Shown: piece by piece, positions 10,766-19,139 of the stretch | How positions within the stretch are numbered: position 1 is the stretch's first letter | Layout: each line of letters begins with the position of its first letter | Source: Bemisia tabaci | Lineage: Eukaryota > Arthropoda > Insecta > Hemiptera > Aleyrodidae | Reading direction: 5' to 3' | DNA length: 64,000 nucleotides | Assembly: GCF_918797505.1 (NCBI RefSeq) | Contig: NC_092798.1 | Span: forward strand, 13,343,501 to 13,407,500 | Made by a program: the position numbers and the translations under genes | The notes under the pieces: generated by a model | Told to the model about the DNA's origin: nothing | What the model saw: only the letters and a program-made list of their open reading frames with translations | Database searches by the model: none

Positions 10766-10916
10766 ATGGCGCCCACACCGATGACGGACAAAGGTTTGAT
10801 TCGAGCTGTGAAGAACTACCCTTTCCTTTATGACAACAATAACGCGTCTTTCCACGACACGAAGAAACGAGACGGTGCATGGATGGAAATAGCGTCTAAA
10901 TTCGATAAAACCACAG
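10766..10916 (+). CDS. MADF-BESS gene, coding exon 1
   Basis: Encodes residues 1-50 plus the first base of codon 51. The donor is ACAG|GTATCC. It covers the N-terminal half of the MADF domain up to FDKTT. The domain is incomplete without exon 2, which confirms splicing. Confidence 0.88.
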
Positions 10917-13789
10917 GTATCCAGGAAACGAGGTCTAGTAACCTACCTTCTTGTCTAGTTGATCCCTTGCATGGTGTTCTATAATTCGGAAAGATACTTA
11001 CGATCTGGACGGATTCTTAACTAAATAAGCAAAACAGCATTTCGCGTTGTTTAATTTTCTCTCATGTTGGTGATTTTTCATTTTGTCAACAGAGATCTAG
11101 AACACTGAGCTACACGGTGGATTTACCTTAATTTTAAAATCCATCCACTTTTTTAGATTCGTCGACATCATGGAGTATGATAGAGTCTTGATGTACTGGA
11201 ACGCCGATGGAGTCAATGCTCTAACGAGCATTTCGGCCTCCTGTTCGCCAGAAAGTGAGAACCATGCGGCGCATTTCAATAAGTGGTTTATGGGAGAATC
11301 GCGGGCTACGAGTATTTCGGAATTCATTAATTTTTCTCGTAAATTTGGGAAAATTATTGACCTGCATCTTAAAAAATTAAAAAAAAAACGTACGGAATTC
11401 CCAGCTTTTACTTTAAATATGTTATACCTGAATGACCCGAGAAACCCGCGCATTAGGCATCGCCGCACCAGCCGCCGCACACGTGTCTCAAGAGCAAAGA
11501 ACACAACAGCCTCAAAAAATGAAGTCATCGGCGCTCCAATAGAAAGTGACTCTATAGAGTGTGTTCAATATAAATCTAACAGGTGAGGTTGTATTTGTAT
11601 TGTAGACTGAACTTTAGGGAACTTCAAGGGGGGGGGGGGCAGAATGAAGCCGAGGGCCCCATTGACGTCGCAAAGCTTTTCCAACCTGAAATCCCAAAAT
11701 TTTTGATAAAAAAAAAAAAAAAAAAAAAAAGTGTTTTGAGCGGAACGATACATGGAACCGCTATCGAATGTGACTCCAGTGCACTCTATAAACGAATTTT
11801 CGCGATCGAATGTCATTCATCAAACGAATTGATCAGTGCTGAGTGATGCCGATGATCGGTGATGTTAGGAGCCAATCAGAGCTCAGATTTTTTTCCTAAA
11901 TGAAATTAAGAAGAAAATAAGAAAACACGAAACACTGAAACACAGAAATTGCGAAAACACCAGACTTGAATTGACAAAACACAACAACAGATAGAGATGA
12001 CAGAACAAAAATTTTGGTGAGAGATGAAGTTTCTGACATCGATTGCATCAATTCAAAAATCGAATTCAAGTCCCGAGGTGAATTCGAAATTTCAAATTGA
12101 TGGATTTCAACGGTCTCTGGTGAGACCAACGAAGAAGTCGAATATCATTGAAAAAAATGCACAATCGTCGAATATCATTCAACGGTGAATGATATTCGAT
12201 CGCGAAAATTCGCTTACGGAACCGCTATCGAATGTGACTCCAGCGCACTCTATGGTATACATGGTCTGTTTTCTGTTTGCGTACAGGTCTCGTGTGCAAG
12301 CGTCGATGGCAAGTGCTCCGGGACTGCTTCCGGAAGCAACTTCGGAAGAGGCGCCTCTCGCAGGGCGCCGAGTGCGGGAAGAAGTGGCGCTACGAGGTGG
12401 CCATGGACTTCCTCGTCCCCTTCATCACCGAGCGGAACCCGGACAAGTGCTCCAACGTCTCCTCGCTCACCTTAGTGCCCCCCGAGAACGAAACCGAAAA
12501 TGAGAACGAGAATGAAAACGAGAATGAAAACGAAAGCGACGAGCAATCCTCAGAGTTCAACCCCGACTTCGATGGCGATATCAAGTATGAAACTCAATAG
12601 TTAGTTAGTTAATATATTTTAAGACATGCAGCGTCACAGGCTATTAACGTCTTTACAGAGAATTTGGAAGATGGGTGTAAAAACGAAAATTTAGATTTTT
12701 AAATTAAGAGAGGCAAGGAGTTTCAAAAGTTTGGTAGTGACATTGGGTTCATCGCATGTTAGTGGGTTTGTTTCCTTGTTTACAACCTATCTTAAACCGT
12801 CGCACAGTGGATCGACTCAATTATAGAGGTCGGACATGAAATTTTTTACTAAAATTCGACACATTTTAAATTTCAAGGAGTGCTTTAAGAAGAAAATTGT
12901 ATGAGGAAACCAATGGATTTTCTTTTAGAACCTCGAAGTTTTGTACACTGAAAAAAAAAGATTGGTAGACTTTACCATTCCTTCGCGCTGTATTTTACAT
13001 AGCGTGAATTCAAAGTCGAACCTGCCAGAGGAATGGTTACCTGTACCAGTAAATAGTAGTGTTTGACTTTTTTCTGTCAGAATTGACTCTGAATTGACGC
13101 TGTGTGAAATACAGCGTAAAGTAATGGTAAACTCGACCATTTTTTTTTTTTTTTTTTTTTTTTAATCAGTGTATAAATTGAGTTATAAGAGTTTAAAGTT
13201 TCAAAATTTATTTTTCAAACCTCGTCTTGAAAGCAAACAAAGGTGATTCGACGATTTTTTCCCGACATTTGTGACATTTCCGTCATTTTCTCTGACAATT
13301 CCAGGTTTCTCCGGTATTCCCTGACTGTGGCAACCCTGGATAAAGTATTCATTTTGTGGTAACTAAATTTTGGATACAAGTTCAATACTTTGCCTATTCT
13401 TTTTTACCATCAGGTACGCGATTCTGAACGCGGCAAGCGGCGAGTACCTGCCCCAGAACGCTGAGGGACTCCTGGCGAGCTGCGCGAAGGACCAGGAGGA
13501 ACAGGGCACCAAAGCGACCGTGCACAAGAACGAAAGCAACCTCGACAGGAAAAACCTGAAGCGCTGCATCGAGGAGCTGACTGACGTCATCACGACACCG
13601 CTGCCGTCATCGTCGTATAAGAGGCCCAGAGGAGACTCGGACAAGCCGCGGGACAATGACGCACTTACGTTGTTTTTCCGAGCTATGGCCGAAACTGTCC
13701 GTACATTCAAGTACCCCCTCCAGATCGAGATCAAAGGCAAGATTGCCAATCTCGTCAACGAGTATGAGCTCAGGAATCACACCGGTTGA
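10766..13789 (+). CDS. MADF-BESS domain protein, three coding exons, 274 aa
   Basis: Coding exons are 10766-10916, 12287-12584 and 13414-13789 (825 nt, stop TGA at 13787-13789). Introns begin GT and end AG at both junctions, and the reading frame is preserved (phases 1 and 2). Residues about 11-97 form a MADF (Myb/SANT-like) DNA-binding domain: LIRAVKNYPFLYD, W39 in AWMEIASKF, then C54-K-x-R-W58 and LRD, and a final KKW...FLVPFI helix. A strictly alternating Asn-Glu tract (121-133) and an acidic linker follow. Residues about 219-222 (KRPR) could be a nuclear localisation signal. Residues 232-270 (DALTLFFRAM ... IANLVNEYEL) fit the BESS protein-interaction motif. Known family members such as Adf-1, Stonewall and Dip3 are nuclear transcription or chromatin factors. 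The exact orthologue cannot be assigned. The start ATG sits in AAAC-ATG-G, and no earlier in-frame ATG was found. Confidence 0.9.
11170..11586 (+). CDS. Unassigned open frame in intron 1, 138 codons
   Basis: ATG-initiated frame with mixed composition and a basic stretch (RIRHRRTSRRTRVSR). It ends near an AACAG|GTGAGG sequence that resembles a splice donor, and TTTTGTCAACAG near 11080-11091 resembles an acceptor. It cannot join exon 2 in the MADF frame. No domain was recognised. It may be chance, an alternative exon, or a relic. A similar-length frame exists on the opposite strand. Confidence 0.18.
   Translation: MEYDRVLMYWNADGVNALTSISASCSPESENHAAHFNKWFMGESRATSISEFINFSRKFGKIIDLHLKKLKKKRTEFPAFTLNMLYLNDPRNPRIRHRRTSRRTRVSRAKNTTASKNEVIGAPIESDSIECVQYKSNR
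11757..12252. repeat. Inverted repeat flanked by 34-36 bp direct repeats in intron 1
   Basis: GAACCGCTATCGAATGTGAC continuing to GCACTCTAT occurs at 11757-11790 and again at 12219-12252. Between them lie inverted segments CGAATTTTCGCGATCGAATG (about 11793) and its counterpart TTCGATCGCGAAAATTCG (about 12194). It resembles a MITE with duplicated flanks. An A-run lies at 11709-11730. Confidence 0.6.
12287..12584 (+). CDS. MADF-BESS gene, coding exon 2
   Basis: The acceptor is TTTGCGTACAG|GTCTCG. Joining restores codon GGT and continues G-LVCKRRWQVLRDCF, the conserved second MADF helix. The donor is ATCAA|GTATGA. GC-rich third positions (for example CTC, CGG, AAG) contrast with the AT-rich surroundings, as expected of real coding sequence. 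Reading on without splicing would stop after four more residues. Confidence 0.88.
12802..13215. mobile_element. CACAGTGGATCG-family MITE (C), right-truncated, intron 2
   Basis: The left end is GCACAGTGGATCGACTC. Internal blocks GGTCGGACATGAAATTTTTT, GAGGAAACCAATGG and GAGTTATAAGAG match complete copies at 38930 and 49852. The element is interrupted by the MITE at 12946-13171, and its right terminus is missing. Confidence 0.8.
12946..13171. mobile_element. CACTGAAAA-type MITE (D, copy 1) nested in family C, TA duplication
   Basis: Begins CACTGAAAAAAAA and ends in a T-run followed by AATCAGTG. It is flanked by TA at 12944-12945 and 13172-13173. Comparison with uninterrupted C copies (TTTTGTATAAA) shows a single TA before insertion. 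Inner arms repeat ACGCTGTATTT-type blocks in inverted orientation. Confidence 0.88.
13414..13789 (+). CDS. MADF-BESS gene, coding exon 3 (BESS motif)
   Basis: The acceptor is CTTTTTTACCATCAG|GTACGC. The codon split across the junction is AAG. It encodes residues 150-274, with the C-terminal BESS motif and stop TGA. Codon use is GC-biased like exon 2. Confidence 0.88.
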
Positions 13790-13807
13790 TCGCGAGTCAG
13801 CGAGGAA

Positions 13808-14034
13808 CACTGGAAAAAAAACACATTGGATCTAGAGTCCAGACTCTTGAAAACATTGGCAATAAAATATTCTCTTGATTCAATCGGATTTTTGCTTGAA
13901 TCAAAACGAAATCCGCTTAAAATAAGAGGTTTGGTTCTTGATTTAAGCTAGATTCTGATTGAATCAAGAGCACTTTTTCTTGTCGATGTTTTTAAGAGTC
14001 TGGACTCTAGATCCAATGTGTTTTTTTTCCAGTG
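13808..14034. mobile_element. Palindromic MITE (family E, copy 3) just after the MADF-BESS stop codon
   Basis: CACTGGAAAAAAAAC to GTTTTTTTTCCAGTG, with GATCTAGAGTCCAGACTCT in inverted arms. It begins 18 bp after the TGA, so it probably lies in the 3' UTR or supplies the 3' end. A copy-specific substitution makes AATAAA at 13860-13865. Confidence 0.9.
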
Positions 14035-15128
14035 AAAGATGCGTATTTTGGCGTCGGATCGGATAAAGCGAGTGAACATAGAATAATAGCTAATATTTTA
14101 TGGCGTGAATCCGATCCAACGAATGAGATTTTCTCGTGAACCCGATCCCCGTTCTCGAAGCTTACCAAACGGATGGTTGGTGCTAGCTGGGGTCATCGTT
14201 GGGATTTAACCTATACCTTATGAATAGGTGGATACGGCACAGTTTACCTAAATTCTTTCCGTGTTCCACATTTAGAACAGAAAAATAAGCGACACTCTAC
14301 CTCGAAATTCTGTGAGTTCGTCCATTCTAATCTAAAAGAATTTCAAAGAAATTTTCAGAGGATTCCGTTTTCTCACTTGTTCGTTTGGTATATGAAACAC
14401 GAATTGAGACCTTGCAACGACGCAGCGTAAAATGAAGTTGGAATAATTTGGTTTCTGGTCATCCAAATATCAATCAATGCCTATCTTAGCTCACAAGATT
14501 TGAAACAAGACTTCAGCAAAAAGAGCTTAAGAGAATTCAGGTTCTTACTTCTTCGCTTTTCTTTTTTCTTTTTTCCGTTTTTCTAGACTGACATTATTGA
14601 ATACGGCACATAGGGTACAGAATACTGTCATGCTTAGACAAGACGCCGTAAAGACCTATGGACATGGATAAATTTCTTCTCACAAAGTACGAATTTTCGG
14701 GAAGACTTAAGAACTTCGTTCCCTTTAATTTTTTGAAAAATTGCATTCGAAATATATTTTGTTGCGTATGAAAGTTGTAAGAGAAATTATTCCCATCTTC
14801 TCTAAAATTGTATCTCTAATTTTATACTTATCCGATGAAATACTGCAACAGTCGAACGATCGTGTGGCCTTGTTCATCTGCAAGTCATAACAAGAGCCTA
14901 ACTCAAACATAACAACGCTAAAAGCTCCTCTCTGAAGGTATATTCTTTTAACTTGAGGCTGAGGGCTTCGAAATGGAACGAGGCAGGTTCCGGCAAAGTT
15001 CGCAATCATTGCTGCGATAGTTGTTATCGCTATTGAAGGAAGTACTAACTTCAAGTTTGTGAGATGAATAACAGCCGGAACAACGTTCTCAGAATCTGCA
15101 GAATTCTCAATGAGTCCTCGGTCCAGTT
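14035..15128. other. No gene recognised downstream of the MADF-BESS gene
   Basis: AT-rich and apparently single-copy. A 109-codon minus-strand frame (14725-15054) has no recognisable motif. Any extension of the 3' UTR beyond the MITE would fall here. Confidence 0.4.
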
Positions 15129-15380
15129 CTGCCGGGCTTTGGAAAAACGTCTTGAGAACATTCGAGAGTTGCCAAAGCTCTCCGGATGTAGCGTGAATTT
15201 TTGAGGAAAGTTATGCACATTTTCTCTTGACATTTTCGGATATTTCATACTAAATTACGAACGAAATTATCTGGAAAATGTGAAGAAATATATTCGCAAT
15301 TTTTCCCGTAATTTGTTTTTTATCGAGGGAAATAAGGTAACGCCTGAAGGTGCATATGGCGTCCTTCCATAGAACGGCAG
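15129..15380. mobile_element. Diverged full-length family F MITE
   Basis: Starts CTGCCGGGCTTTGG and ends ATAGAACGGCAG. Intermediate F blocks (GAGTTGCCAAA, TCGAGGGAAATAAGG, CATATGGCG) occur in the usual order at the usual length of about 250 bp. Many substitutions indicate an old copy. Confidence 0.7.
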
Positions 15381-15470
15381 AATAATTTATTGGTCTATAG
15401 CAGCCACAAAACTTTTGGGGGGAGCCATAAGGTGCGTGGATTGTAAGGTTGAGGTTCAGTTTGTAATCAC

Positions 15471-15600
15471 AATTGGACGTATTTCTGCCAAACAGAACTA
15501 CGTGCATTAAGCCATGAGCCCTGAGACCCATAAGAATACATGTATTACAGGGCTCACGTCAATATGCACATAGTTTTGTTTGATAGTAATACATCCAATT
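15471..15600. mobile_element. Palindromic MITE with AATTGGACGTATTTCTGCC ends (family J)
   Basis: The right end ATAGTAATACATCCAATT mirrors the left end. The central ATGAGCCCTG / CAGGGCTCA hairpin is shared with 26838-26969. Length is 130 bp. Confidence 0.85.
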
Positions 15601-16824
15601 CATCGGTTCCTCACGCGAAGAAACATAACTACATTCCAGCTTGCACAGTTAGTTTGAAAAAAATACTAGATACGGCATCGCAATTCCTCAAAAAAATTTC
15701 GTCGATTTTTGAGTGTAATTATGAAAAAAATATGAAATATTCAGTCATAAACGCTCAATAATGATCTAATACAAATTTACACGGAAACTTTGCTAAGTTG
15801 CAAAATGTAACTTACGTGATTTCGTCTCGGAAACAACGATGTGCGAAATTACTATTATTTTAGTCGTGGTCATTTTCACAGTGAGTTTAATTTGATCTCG
15901 ATTTGGAAATATTTCATGAAGTATTTTGTTTACATTATACTATCGGCCATTTGCATCAAATGAGCATTATAATTTGATAAGTTGATGTAATTTTTACGTT
16001 GATTTATTCTAAGACTATAAGGGGATATGTTCAGTTACTTTATTTCTGGGTAAGAAGGTATGAGCATGCATACTAGCTTCTGTTGTTATTATAGGATGTT
16101 AGTAATCTGAGTAAAATACTTCTACGTATTATACTTTGTAGTAATGACTGAAAATTTGGCTTTGCGCCAAATAAAAATCTCAGGGTATGAAGATGTTTTA
16201 AAATTTTAAAATAAAAAATAATAAAATGATTAAAAGAATTTCTTAATTTTAGAATTTTTCATTGGCCTTCCTTATGTGAAAGATTCGATCTTCAGAATTT
16301 TTGTGCATGCAGGGTTCCTTTTCACAAATTGCGAGATGATTATTCGCGATTCAACAGAAATGATTTCCTTTCTTCATAACTTTTTATCTAGTTTAAATCC
16401 AAACCATCGTCACTGTGTTCTTTCAAATCATGGTGAAGAAGAAAAATAGGGGATTATGTACTTCATACCTAAATCACACAATAGCTTCCGTTGCAAGTAA
16501 AAGGACAGCTTCTTGAATTGTAGAGAAAACCATCCGGCAAAGTAAATATTGAAGGATTCCATTAATACATACCTAAAACAAACAAGAGAAAAAACAGTTT
16601 ATTATTATGTGAGCTCCAAAGGAGAAGATACGTAACGTGCAGTTTTGCTCGACAATAGAATTAATCAAGAAAAATAATCATAAAAGAAGACCCTATAACT
16701 TTTTCGACCCATCAGGTTTCACCCATCAGACTTCACAAGACTAGGGACTTCGTATTTTGTCAAGAATTGGGCGATCGTATCGGTGGGCTACACATTTTTC
16801 CAGTGATTGGCGCAAGTATCTTCA
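15601..16824. other. No gene recognised, AT-rich
   Basis: Contains no repeat ends I can match and no coding frame with a recognisable motif. Confidence 0.4.
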
Positions 16825-16951
16825 GTGCTGCCGGCGCGTTCACCACGGAGGATACTTCACGCATTGCACGTGCATCATGGTGCGTACTCGTGATGCGTGA
16901 AGTATCCATGCCGTCTTGTAGGCGCCAGTGCGCGTTTTGCGCTGGCAGCAC
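16825..16951. mobile_element. GC-rich palindromic MITE (family N, copy 1)
   Basis: GTGCTGCC...GGCAGCAC ends enclose GGATACTTCACGCATTGCAC and its inverse around a short loop. The same blocks form the palindrome at 25645-25793. Confidence 0.8.
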
Positions 16952-17368
16952 CGGGTATCTTAAGCCTTTCGTGGAGCTCTTAGGATCCAAAAAAACTGAT
17001 GGATGTCACATGCTTTTTCCAAATATAGATAATGAGGTTTTAGTTGCATATACATTTGACCATGCAACTCACTCGAATTCCGAAGGCACACTATTTACTC
17101 AGTTTTGAATCCAACTTGGTGCACTACATTTTAAAACGTCTTTTTAACTTGAACCTCTACTACGGCAAGATTGGTAACAGGTGAAACAGGCGAAAAACGT
17201 CGAAGGTTCGCAACAACCCCTCTTCACCCACTCCCACTTCTGAACGCTTTGTTCCAGGGGCGTGTCGTTGAACCTAAAAAAAGTATAATTAACGACTATA
17301 ATTGAAAGGTTGCTGTCAAGATTTTGAGAGATTCTCCCAGTTCCAAGGATAACCTAGAAGCGCTTGTC
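16952..17368. other. No gene recognised
   Basis: Unique-looking sequence between two repeat blocks. Confidence 0.35.
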
Positions 17369-17927
17369 AAATTGGACGTATTTATACCGAAAGGAACTGG
17401 AGACGAGTGGGAGAGATGGGATGCGCTCGTGCAATCTGTTTAAGATTCGATGTAAGCGTGGGCGTGATTGATCTTCGCGATTCGGAGAAGTGGGATTTCA
17501 CATGGAATTAAAAGGAACTGAGCAGCAAAGTATGCTAATTGGACGTATTTGTACCAAACAGACCTACGTGGGGGTGAGAAATATGAGGTGTGCTCGTCGA
17601 AGCTGCATAAGAAGCAATGTAAAGGTGGGCGTGATTCCTTTTGTAGAATTGGAAAAGCGAGATATTACATTCTATCAAAGAGACCTATGTGCCAACTGAA
17701 TGCGGGAGTCATGAGCCGCGGGCATGGCAAGAGAGCCTTGTGCACAGGGCTCATGAGTTAAGGGCTCACTCTAGCGATCTCCCCGTCGTGCCGGCGCTCG
17801 TTCGTTGCCGCTGACGTCACTGGCGCAGAATTATTCTCATTCACTCTTACGCAAAGAGAACTAACGAGCACACCCCATATTTCTCACTTGCACATAGGTC
17901 TGTTTGGTAGAAATACGTCCAATCATG

Positions 17928-18341
17928 CACTGAAAAAAAATTCTCGGCGTTTTTACCAAGGTCCGTTGGTACCTTTACCATCTCACTTTTTTATCAATTA
18001 TTGGTAATTTTACCAAGACAGACCGGTAAGCTTACCTAAAAACCGGTATTTTTACTGTTTTTTTCAGGTAAGTATACCACTTTTATTGGTAATCAATTCC
18101 CGGTAACTTTGCCATTTTATCCCGGTAATTTTACTACAGTCGATAAAAAATATTGGCATTTTTACCAAGGTCCAGTAAAATTACCGAGAAAGTTCAACAA
18201 TTTTACCGAGATTTCTCGGTAAAATTACCAATTCCATAAATGGTAATTTTACGAAGAAAAAAACTGGGATCAAATAGAACCCTGAATTCTTGGTAATTTT
18301 ACCCTTTTCTTAGTAAATACACCGATATTTTTTTTTCAGTG
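17928..18341. mobile_element. CACTGAAAAAAAA-type MITE rich in GGTAATTTTACC (D, copy 2)
   Basis: CACTGAAAAAAAATTC to TTTTTTTTCAGTG, flanked by TG on both sides (17926-17927, 18342-18343). Sister modules read CATGAGCCGTGGG without it. The interior has more than ten TTGGTAATTTTACC-like words in both orientations. Confidence 0.85.
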
Positions 18342-18434
18342 TGAGCCGTGGGCATGTGAAAACAGCGTTGTGTACGGGGCTCATGAGTTAAGAAGCCCCG
18401 TTGATCTCCTCGTCCCCGTCGACGTCATTGGCGC

Positions 18435-18597
18435 CACTGGCAGATCCGGCAAATTGGCAACATTGTTTTTGCTCTATTTAAACCTATGAAAAAGTATCGA
18501 TTTTTAAAAGGGCCAGGTGCTCCGACAAGAATCGATTATTTAGCATAGCTTTAAGTGGAGGAAATCCGCTGTTGCCAAATTGCTGGATCCGCCTCTG
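18435..18597. mobile_element. hAT-type MITE, 163 bp (family B, copy 1)
   Basis: CACTGGCAGATCCGGCAAAT / TTGCTGGATCCGCCTCTG are imperfect TIRs. The 8 bp duplication ATTGGCGC lies at 18427-18434 and 18598-18605. The module at 19028 preserves the unoccupied target (CACTGGCGCTTT). Confidence 0.92.
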
Positions 18598-18680
18598 ATT
18601 GGCGCTTTTTAATTCCCATTCATTCTTACAGTCCTCAACTATAACGAGCTTACTCCTTCTTTCCCACACTTCTCTCGTTC

Positions 18681-19004
18681 CTTTTAGCATTAATACGTCC
18701 AACATACGCTAACTCATGAGCCGTGGGCATACGACAAGAGCATTGTGAGCGCGGCTCATGAGTTAAATGCTGTCGAGATCGATCTCCTCTTTTAGCATTA
18801 ATACGTCCAACATACGCTAACTCATGAGCCGTGGGCATACGACAAGAGCATTGTGAGCGCGGCTCATGAGTTAAATGCTGTCGAGATCGATCTCCTCTTT
18901 TAGCATTAATACGTCCAACATACGCTAACTCATGAGCCGTGGGCATACGACAAGAGCATTGTGAACGGGGCTCATGAGTTAAATGCTGTCGAGATCGATC
19001 TCCT
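18681..19004. repeat. Tandem array, 3 x 108 bp
   Basis: Unit starts at 18681, 18789 and 18897. Copies 1 and 2 are essentially identical, and copy 3 differs at a few bases (GTGAACGGGG for GTGAGCGCGG). Since 108 is a multiple of 3, a minus-strand frame of repeated 36-residue units stays open, but this is not evidence of a gene. Confidence 0.95.
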
Positions 19005-19139
19005 CGTCCCCGGCCTCGACGCTGCATGACGTCACTGGCGCTTTATAATTCCCATTCATTCTTACGGCCCTCGCCTGACGAGCACACTCCTCCTTTCCCA
19101 CCTGTCTCTCCTTCCTCTTAGCATAAATACATCCAATTG

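Larger units (their letters stand above)
17369..19139. repeat. Modular repeat block built from family J-like units
   Basis: Units share an ordered set of blocks: CATGAGCCGTGGGCAT with GGCTCATGAGTTAA, GACGTCACTGGCGC, CCCATTCATTCTTAC, CGAGCACACTCCTCC, and AATACGTCCAATT. Modules are recognisable at about 17700-17925, 18342-18680 and 19005-19139, plus the 108 bp array. Two MITEs (17928, 18435) interrupt modules whose sister copies show the empty site. Start and end carry (A)ATTGGACG / CCAATTG. Confidence 0.75.

Noticed and set aside
18650..19027. 125-codon minus-strand frame with three identical 36-residue repeats
   Set aside because: Direct consequence of the 3 x 108 bp array and its neighbours. 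There is no domain or start context.
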